Below, piece by piece: positions 17,062-23,230 of a DNA stretch of 64,000 nt. Source of the DNA: DSPP01 sp964607165. GTDB taxonomy: Bacteria; Zixibacteria; MSB-5A5; DSPP01. The stretch's first letter is position 1, and each line of letters opens with the position of its first letter. The stretch spans positions 7,742-71,741 of the forward strand of contig CAZSIT010000011.1 of the NCBI GenBank assembly GCA_964607165.1. Direction: 5' to 3'. The position numbers were made by a program, and so were the translations under genes. A model generated the notes under the pieces. That model did not search any database and was not told where the DNA came from. It worked only from the letters and a program-made list of their open reading frames with translations.

Positions 17062-19332
17062 CTAAATATCTGCAAAAAAAAGAACGCAATGCCTTTTGGA
17101 TAGGTAGGTCGAAATCTTCCAATTCTTTTTTCGCTTAAGAAAAGTAACCGCTCCATCTTTTGCCGTAAAAAATAGATCGGCAGCAGAATCTGGCATTCGG
17201 CCAAAAAGAGAATGAGTAGAAACCACGGCTTTAACCTTGGGCAATTGGAGCAAAATTTTGGCTTTGGTCGTATCCACCGGGCTAATCAAAACCACGGGCC
17301 CGCTAATCAAGGAATCTAATTTCAAGGCGAAAAGTTTTTGACCGTCGGGAACAAACAAAAAAGTTAAGGAATCAGTTAGAATTTTCAAACCAAATGGTAC
17401 CGAATCGTTTGCTGCCAGAAGGTAATCTAGTTTTGACAATGAAACGGCTTGCAAATCTTGAGCAACCTTTTTGCCAATCGGCCAACCTTTCAACTCCGGA
17501 GAAAATAACTCCAAAATTCTAGCGGAGGCAGTTTGCGCCAAAGAATCAAAGGACAAAGGGAAATAACCGTCAATTTTGGATTTTCCAAGATAGGCCAAAT
17601 ACGGCGCCAAAGTTCTTTCGGGCGAGTTAGTCTTTCCACCCAATCGGCCTCCTCCGACAACAAACGTTTTATCTCCACTGGAAAGAACAGCAACCGCCTC
17701 ACCCCTCGCTTCCAAAACGGTGAGCTGAATATCCGCTTTCGTTTTCATTGCCTGACCCCATACGAATAGGGCCAAACTTCCCAAAAATAAATAAAGCCCC
17801 GCCTTTCTTCGTTGCGGCTTAAAAAAGAGGAGAAAGAGCCCCAACCCGGCAAGCGTTAAAAGAAAAGTCTCCGGCGCCGATGGATGGGGAACGCGCATAA
17901 AAATGTGCGGGAGTCCGGCAAAAAACTTTTGAACGGCAAAAAGTGCCAAAAAAAGCTTGATTTGAACCGGTATAAAAAGGAATCCCGAACCAAACGTCGA
18001 AAAAATCAGGCTCAAAATTGAACTCCAGGTAATTAAGGCCGCCAATGGAATGGCGGCAACATTGACCAAAAGAGATGCCCAGGTCACCTGATTGAAGTAG
18101 TAAGCTAAAAGCGGGGTGAGCAGGAGTAAAACGGCCACCGAATTTCTGAAATTAAACCAGATTGCTCGTTCAAAGGTTCGTTTTATCCAAATTGCCGATT
18201 TATCCTTATTCTCTGAAAAGGAAAAAATCAAGGCAAAGGCAGCCAAATACGAAAGCTCAAAACCAATATCGAAAAGCCAGAAGGGCTTTATCAAAAGCAA
18301 AAACAGCCCGGATAGTCCCAGAGTTTGCAGACCGGAAACCTCTCGATAGAGAACCTTGGAGGCCGCCCAAAAAGTAAACATTATGGCCGCTCGCAGCACG
18401 GACGCCTGCAGGTCGGTCAACAAAACGAAAATCCAAACGACAAAAAGTGCGGCTACATAGCGCGTGCGCAAAGGAAGATAGAAGAGCTTTAAAAGCAAAA
18501 GCGGTAAAAGCGCAACCCAGGCCACGTTGGCGCCGGAAACGGCTAAAAGATGTAAGGTGCCGGTCTTTTTAAAAAGTTCAAACGTTTGCGGTTCAATCTG
18601 GCGGGTATCTCCCAATACAAAACCGCGAACGATTCCGGCTGTTGCAGGTGGCAATCCCAAGCCTAATCTTTCCTTTACGGCAAGGCGCACCTCCTCCCAC
18701 TTCTTTCTCCAAGAAGTATTGGTTCTGCTTTCAATATTAACGAAGCGGTCGTCTTTCAGGTAAACAACTCCTTCAACACCGCGAATCCTCATATAGCGGG
18801 AAAAATCCAAGGCTCCCGGATTGGCCGGGGCCCAAAGAGAATCGAGAAACCCGACCAGGTTTATCCTGTCTCCCAAGCTAAAACGGGAAATTGGCCGGCT
18901 AATAGAAAACAAAACCTTGCCATTCAGTTCAATCTTTTCTTTCCAGCCCACGCTAATCTTATCGAGATATAAACGGGTGGAGCGGGCTCTTACTTCCGGC
19001 AATTCGCATATCCTGCCGGCAAGAAAAAGCCGCTTATTCAGACCCGAAAAATTGGAAACCGAACGGCTGGGCGCGACATCTGTTTCAACAGCTAAACCGA
19101 GCGCGCCAAGGCAAACGCAAAGCGAAAGAAACAGGAGATTCGCCGGAGTATTTTTCTGTTTGACGTGAAACCAAATTCCAAAAAGCCCAAAACCCAAAAC
19201 GCCAGCGAGCCAAACCAACAAATTATTTGTAAATAACGAAGAAATAAAAATCCCAAACGAAAAAGACAGCGCCGCCCAAAAAGCGGGAGCCGGCAACGTC
19301 GTCTTACTAATCCTTGCGACTTCAGCCCCCAT
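17062..19332 (-). CDS. comEC: ComEC/Rec2 competence DNA channel, degenerate C-terminal domain
   Basis: 756 aa, normal size. It has N-terminal helices, a DUF4131/OB-type region (about 100-200), and the polytopic Competence domain with the signature HLLAVSGANVAW. ComEC is the inner-membrane channel that brings single-stranded DNA into the cell during transformation. The C-terminal metallo-beta-lactamase-like part (from ~545, VLEARGEAVAVLSSGDKTFVVGGG) lacks the HxHxDH metal-binding motif: the expected place reads GYFPLSFDSLAQ. So the extracellular nuclease function is probably lost or done by another protein. It starts 6 bp after the murJ stop and is likely co-transcribed with it. Type IV pilus genes upstream in the window fit a competence role. 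Confidence 0.88.
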   Translation of the reverse strand: MGAEVARISKTTLPAPAFWAALSFSFGIFISSLFTNNLLVWLAGVLGFGLFGIWFHVKQKNTPANLLFLSLCVCLGALGLAVETDVAPSRSVSNFSGLNKRLFLAGRICELPEVRARSTRLYLDKISVGWKEKIELNGKVLFSISRPISRFSLGDRINLVGFLDSLWAPANPGALDFSRYMRIRGVEGVVYLKDDRFVNIESRTNTSWRKKWEEVRLAVKERLGLGLPPATAGIVRGFVLGDTRQIEPQTFELFKKTGTLHLLAVSGANVAWVALLPLLLLKLFYLPLRTRYVAALFVVWIFVLLTDLQASVLRAAIMFTFWAASKVLYREVSGLQTLGLSGLFLLLIKPFWLFDIGFELSYLAAFALIFSFSENKDKSAIWIKRTFERAIWFNFRNSVAVLLLLTPLLAYYFNQVTWASLLVNVAAIPLAALITWSSILSLIFSTFGSGFLFIPVQIKLFLALFAVQKFFAGLPHIFMRVPHPSAPETFLLTLAGLGLFLLFFKPQRRKAGLYLFLGSLALFVWGQAMKTKADIQLTVLEARGEAVAVLSSGDKTFVVGGGRLGGKTNSPERTLAPYLAYLGKSKIDGYFPLSFDSLAQTASARILELFSPELKGWPIGKKVAQDLQAVSLSKLDYLLAANDSVPFGLKILTDSLTFLFVPDGQKLFALKLDSLISGPVVLISPVDTTKAKILLQLPKVKAVVSTHSLFGRMPDSAADLFFTAKDGAVTFLKRKKNWKISTYLSKRHCVLFFADI

Positions 19333-19338
19333 ATTTAA

Positions 19339-20925
19339 TCAGGCTGGCTTGAACCGTGAAAAAATCCTGCGCAGGATGTTAAAAAGTATGGTCACTTCAG
19401 AGATTTTCAGCAACCACGCAGCCATAAGATAAAGCAGGGAAAAAAGAACAAAAAAGCCAAGGAGTACTGATATTCTTTCCCATAAAAAGCCCATAGCCAA
19501 ATGCTCTTTAAAAAAACCCAAGCCCCCCCAGCAAATAAAAGTGGCCGGAAGGGAGGCGATAAATATTTTCGCAAACTTCGCAATTACCGCTCCCCCCTGC
19601 CACTCCGGCAGCTTCTTTTTGAAAAGATGGAGCAAGACAAAAAAATTAACGAAAGCCGAGATGGAAGCGGAGAAAGCCAGCCATTTAAAGTTTAAACCAA
19701 AATGGTAGAACAAGAGGTTAAGTACGATGTTGGTGAATACGGCGGCGATGCTGACTTTTACGGGAGTCCTGGTATCCGCAAAGGCATAAAAAACCGGAGC
19801 TAAAACCCGAACCCCGGAATAACCAAGCAAGCCGATGGCGTAAAAGCGTAAAGCCTGTGCCGTATTGGCCGTGTCCATCGCTCCAAACTTGCCGTGCTGG
19901 TACAAAACCGAAATAAGTGGAACGGCACAAGCAATTAGAAACAGCGTTGCCGGAAGGTTTAGAAAAAACACTAGACCGAGGGCAGAATCGGCCGTTGCCG
20001 CCACCCCTTTTGAATCGCCGACTGCCACTTTTTGCGAAAGCGCCGGCAGAGAAACCGTGGCCAGTGCCACGCCAAATACCCCCAACGGAAAATGCATCAG
20101 GCGAAAAGCGTAATTCAGATAGGAAACCGCCCCTTGGGGCATTAAGGAAGCGATTTGAGTATTGACAAAAATATTCACCTGCGTGGAGGCGATGCCAACG
20201 ATAGCCGGAATAATCAAACCGGCGATGGTTAGAAGTTCCGGATGGGCAAAAGAAAATAGGGGTCGATAATGGTATCCTTCCTTATATAAAGTCGGAAGTT
20301 GAACCAGCCATTGCAGAAAGCCCCCCAATAGAACCCCGTAGGCCATTCCCACAATCGGCGGGTCAAAAAAAGGGCAGATGGCAAAGCCGGCGGCAATCAT
20401 ACCTATATTGAGGAAAGCAGAGGAAAAAGCAGGCAGGGCGAAGCGGCCGAGGGAATTCAAAACCCCCATCGTCAAAGCCGCCAGAGCTATTAAGAGGAGA
20501 AAGGGAAACATTATCCGCGCCAGGCGAGCGGTTAACTCGATTTTCCCGGCTATTTTTTCAAAACCGGGAGCTATCGCCGAGACAATCCAGGGCGTCACTA
20601 CGATTCCAAGAATTACGACGATGGTAAGAACAACTGCCAAGGCATTGCCGACCACATTAAAAAGGTGAAAGGCCTTTTCCTTTCCGTCCGTGGAAAGTTT
20701 TTTGGTGAAGGCCGGGACAAAAGCGGCCGAAAGCGCCCCTTCCGCAAACAAGTCGCGCAGCAAGTTGGGGATGCGAAAGGCGGCCACAAAGGCATCCACA
20801 TAGAATCCGGCCCCGAACAGGTAGGCAAAAACCTGCTCCCGAACCAGCCCCAAAACCCGCGAGCCGAAGGTGGCGGCCGATACCGCCCCGGCCGAGCGGG
20901 CTAAATTTTCTTTTTCGGTTGACAA
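19339..20925 (-). CDS. murJ: Lipid II flippase MurJ (MviN)
   Basis: 528 aa, the usual size, with about 14 membrane helices. Family segments are clear: LVREQVFAYLFGAG, DAFVAAFRIPNLLRDLFAEGALSAAFVPAF and PLGVFGVALATVSLPALS. It moves lipid-linked peptidoglycan precursor across the inner membrane. The start is a TTG at 20925 with no visible Shine-Dalgarno; the frame closes at a stop 18 nt upstream with no better codon, so low translation is expected. The start codon lies inside the -35 box of the divergent rpsT promoter. Followed by comEC after 6 bp. Confidence 0.95.
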   Translation of the reverse strand: MSTEKENLARSAGAVSAATFGSRVLGLVREQVFAYLFGAGFYVDAFVAAFRIPNLLRDLFAEGALSAAFVPAFTKKLSTDGKEKAFHLFNVVGNALAVVLTIVVILGIVVTPWIVSAIAPGFEKIAGKIELTARLARIMFPFLLLIALAALTMGVLNSLGRFALPAFSSAFLNIGMIAAGFAICPFFDPPIVGMAYGVLLGGFLQWLVQLPTLYKEGYHYRPLFSFAHPELLTIAGLIIPAIVGIASTQVNIFVNTQIASLMPQGAVSYLNYAFRLMHFPLGVFGVALATVSLPALSQKVAVGDSKGVAATADSALGLVFFLNLPATLFLIACAVPLISVLYQHGKFGAMDTANTAQALRFYAIGLLGYSGVRVLAPVFYAFADTRTPVKVSIAAVFTNIVLNLLFYHFGLNFKWLAFSASISAFVNFFVLLHLFKKKLPEWQGGAVIAKFAKIFIASLPATFICWGGLGFFKEHLAMGFLWERISVLLGFFVLFSLLYLMAAWLLKISEVTILFNILRRIFSRFKPA

Positions 20926-20947
20926 AATGGGAGCGAATGGTTAGAAT
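20919..20947 (+). promoter_or_regulatory. Strong promoter of rpsT
   Basis: TTGACA at 20919-20924, 17-bp spacer, TAGAAT at 20942-20947. The predicted start near 20953 leaves a leader of about 15 nt that is mostly the ribosome site (AAGGAG). The -35 box overlaps the murJ start codon. Confidence 0.8.
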
Positions 20948-20967
20948 GTATGCCCGAAGGAGACTGA

Positions 20968-21222
20968 ATGCCCAGACACGAATCGGCAAAAAAGGCGCTG
21001 CGTAAGTCCGAAAAATTGCGCCAGGTAAACCGAGCAGCCAAAAGCCGCTTGAGAACGGTTTTCAAGGCGGCTTTAACGGAAAAAGATGCCGCCAAAAAAG
21101 CGCAACATATTAAAGAAGCGTTTTCGGTTATTGACAAAGCGGCCAAGCGCAAACTGATTCCGAAAAACCGCGCCGCCCGGCTTAAATCCCGTTTATCCCG
21201 TTCCACCGCCGCCGCGGCGTAA
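20968..21222 (+). CDS. rpsT: 30S ribosomal protein S20
   Basis: 84 aa, highly basic, with the S20 pattern MPRHESAKKALRKSEKLRQ and SVIDKAAKRKLIPKNRAARLKSRL. It binds 16S rRNA in the body of the small subunit. AAGGAG is placed 6 nt before the ATG. It is a single-gene unit between divergent murJ and the convergent geranylgeranyl reductase gene, only 19 bp away at the 3' side. Confidence 0.97.
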   Translation: MPRHESAKKALRKSEKLRQVNRAAKSRLRTVFKAALTEKDAAKKAQHIKEAFSVIDKAAKRKLIPKNRAARLKSRLSRSTAAAA

Positions 21223-21241
21223 CTTCCGACCCCGACTTTTC

Positions 21242-22426
21242 TCACCATCTTATATGGCGGGCTAAAAGCAAAAGCTTGGGGTTATTTTTTAACACATTTT
21301 TGACCAGACCGATTGGCTCGATGGCCGAAACCGGGCGGTCGGCAAAAAGCGGCCGGACAAAATTTATCACCTCGTCAAAGTCTTTATCTTTCATCCGGAC
21401 GAAAATTTGCCTGGTGTATAGATAAAACCGCATCTCCCGCCCTTTGACCCTGTCCCAAAGCTGCCGATAACGCTCTAAAAATTTAAACGAGTGTTTTTGC
21501 GGCAGATATTCCGCCGCCACTTCTCCGGCGATTTTTCCGGAAAGCAAAGCATTGGCAATGCCGGCGCCGGAAATCGAATCGACCAGCCGGGCGGCATCGC
21601 CCACCAATAAGACATTTTTTACGCACATCAATTTTTTGCCCACATAGGCCGGAACACCGCCCACGACCGTCTCCAGAATTGATGCACCGGGAAAGCGGTG
21701 CTTGATGAAACAATTTAATAAATCGATTGCTTTAACTTTAGCGTTCAAAGCCGGCGTGAAGGCCAGGCCGACGTTGGCCGTGCCGTTCCCTTTCGGAAAA
21801 ACCCAGGCATAGCCCCCCGGACAAAGCTCACGGCCAAAATAGAATTCAAGACACTCTTCATCCAGTGTCAGGCCGCCAAGCAGGTATTGCGCCGCCGAGT
21901 CGAAACCGGAAAGATACAAGGTGGTATTCAACCCGGCCCAGAAGCCGATACGGGATTCGATGCCGTCGGCGGCAATGATGACCGGCGCGAAATATTCATT
22001 AGGCGTTCCTTCTTCGACAACTTTGACCCCCCGTGCCGGCTCATTTCCGCCGTTCAAAAGTCCCACCGCCTGCACGTTGGTTTTAACCGTGGCGCCTGCT
22101 CCGGCGGCCAGCGTGGCCACGTCCCGGTCAAAAATTTTCCGGTCGAGAACATACCCCGCATTCGGATGTTCTATGCGCGCCTCGGCACCGCACGGGCCGA
22201 CCAGACGAACCCGCTCAACCCGCGAAGCGACCCAACGCGGGTTAAGCGGGACAATATCTTCCAAGCCAAGTTTGGAAATTCCTTCCGCGCAGCAGAGCGG
22301 ATAGCCGATGATGGAATGCTTTTCCAAAAGCAGAACCTTGCGCCCCTTGCGCGCCGCCGATAGCGCAGCGGAAGAACCACCCGGTCCCGCCCCAACTACG
22401 ATTATGTCGTAATGATTATCAGGCAT
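21242..22426 (-). CDS. Geranylgeranyl reductase family FAD protein
   Basis: 394 aa. It begins with the FAD-binding motif VGAGPGGSSA (11-20) and carries the Cys-containing family motif GYPLCCAEGIS (41-51), then the second FAD motif LLVGDAARLVDSISGAGI. This layout is that of archaeal and bacterial geranylgeranyl reductases, which saturate isoprenoid chains of lipids, quinones or chlorophyll. A gene for a 2[4Fe-4S] ferredoxin is the next gene upstream on the same strand. In Methanosarcina acetivorans a ferredoxin encoded beside the reductase is the electron donor, so the pair makes a functional unit. The substrate here (menaquinone tail or archaeal-type ether lipid) cannot be told from sequence. 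Confidence 0.85.
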   Translation of the reverse strand: MPDNHYDIIVVGAGPGGSSAALSAARKGRKVLLLEKHSIIGYPLCCAEGISKLGLEDIVPLNPRWVASRVERVRLVGPCGAEARIEHPNAGYVLDRKIFDRDVATLAAGAGATVKTNVQAVGLLNGGNEPARGVKVVEEGTPNEYFAPVIIAADGIESRIGFWAGLNTTLYLSGFDSAAQYLLGGLTLDEECLEFYFGRELCPGGYAWVFPKGNGTANVGLAFTPALNAKVKAIDLLNCFIKHRFPGASILETVVGGVPAYVGKKLMCVKNVLLVGDAARLVDSISGAGIANALLSGKIAGEVAAEYLPQKHSFKFLERYRQLWDRVKGREMRFYLYTRQIFVRMKDKDFDEVINFVRPLFADRPVSAIEPIGLVKNVLKNNPKLLLLARHIRW

Positions 22427-22444
22427 TAGCCAGAAATGACTTTC

Positions 22445-22484
22445 CTGTCATTCTGAGTCCGCCGAAGGCGGACGAAGAATCTGG
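22445..22484. repeat. Dispersed 40-bp repeat, copy 1
   Basis: This segment, CTGTCATTCTGAG through a GGCGGAC stem to CTGG, occurs again in inverted orientation at 34755-34794 with a few changes. Each copy contains its own stem-loop (GTCCGCC/GGCGGAC). Confidence 0.75.
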
Positions 22485-22566
22485 GCGGGGTGGTCGGGAA
22501 CCGAAGCCCTTCCCCACCCAGATGTTTCGCTCCGCTCAACATGACAACACACTGGGATTTGACTGA

Positions 22567-22718
22567 GCAGGCACGGGGACCTGCCCCTACGGGTCTCACC
22601 CTGGTATTCCCTCTCCGACAGGGAGAGGGAAAGGGCGATTCACGAATCGCCCCTATAAACACAAAACGTTCCTGTCCTTTAATCTCTAATCTCCAATCTC
22701 TAATCTCTGCATTTCAAA
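22567..22718. repeat. 152-bp direct repeat, copy 1
   Basis: The block 22567-22718 recurs at 22782-22933 with an offset of 215 bp and about three mismatches. It contains palindromes (CCCTCTCCG.., GGGCGATTC/GAATCGCCC) and a pyrimidine-rich stretch of AATCTCTAATCTCC type. Between the copies lie two other hairpins (22727-22741 and 22751-22768). Together with the unit at 22445, this fills the 474-bp gap 22427-22900; no other gene is seen there. Confidence 0.9.
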
Positions 22719-22781
22719 GACCGGCGCAGGTTTCAACCTGCGATTGGTTCGCACGCTGAAGCGTGCGCCGGAAAGTTGCGG

Positions 22782-22933
22782 GCAGGCACGGGGACCTGCC
22801 CCTACGGGTCTCACCCTGGTATTCCCTCTCCGACACGGAGAGGGAAAGGGCGATTCACGAATCGCCCCTACAAACACAAAACGTTCCTGTCCTTTAATCT
22901 CTAATCTCCAATCTCTAATCTCTGTATTTCAAA
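22782..22933. repeat. 152-bp direct repeat, copy 2, entering the ferredoxin gene
   Basis: Near-identical second copy of 22567-22718. Its right end covers the last ~11 codons and the stop of the ferredoxin gene (22901-22933), so the repeat supplies the C-terminal residues EIQRLEIGD. Confidence 0.9.
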
Positions 22934-23146
22934 CGCCCCGGTGGGGCAGGTGCGCACGCAGGCGTTGCACAGGGTGCAGGTGCTATGGTCGATTTCAATT
23001 CCGTGGGGCATCAAAACCAAGGAGTCGTGGGGACACACTCCCACGCAGGCGCCGCAATCGAAGCAGAGTTGGACGGTAAATTTTAATCGCTTCCCTGCCG
23101 CTTTCCAATCCGCTACTATTCTTTCTTTGGTTTCCAGCGCCGGCAT
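22901..23146 (-). CDS. 2[4Fe-4S] ferredoxin, likely donor for geranylgeranyl reductase
   Basis: 81 aa. Two CxxCxxCxxxCP clusters are complete: Cys28, 31, 34, 38 and Cys57, 60, 63, 67. It carries low-potential electrons in the cytoplasm. It lies upstream of the geranylgeranyl reductase on the same strand, a pairing known in methanogens. A 474-bp repeat-filled gap now separates them, and the last residues (FEIQRLEIGD) are encoded by repeat copy 2, so the original C-terminus was probably replaced. Both metal sites precede this change, so function should remain. Confidence 0.9.
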   Translation of the reverse strand: MPALETKERIVADWKAAGKRLKFTVQLCFDCGACVGVCPHDSLVLMPHGIEIDHSTCTLCNACVRTCPTGAFEIQRLEIGD

Positions 23147-23200
23147 CGTTGGCGGTAAATATTAGAGAGCAAAAAAAATAAGGCAAGGGAAAAGCTACCG

Positions 23201-23230
23201 TTTAGGGGCAATTCGTGAATTGCCCCTAAA
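23201..23230. repeat. Palindrome overlapping the kinase stop codon
   Basis: A 30-bp near-perfect palindrome of the TAGGGGCAATTC/GAATTGCCCCTA type. The TAG stop of the kinase-TPR gene lies inside it. Related palindromes with a GGGGCNNTTC core occur at 22635-22655, 22850-22870 and 61627-61647. Confidence 0.8.

Noticed and set aside
22567..22933. Possible CRISPR array
   Set aside because: There are only two copies, 152 bp long, 215 bp apart, with no short regular spacers and no cas genes.
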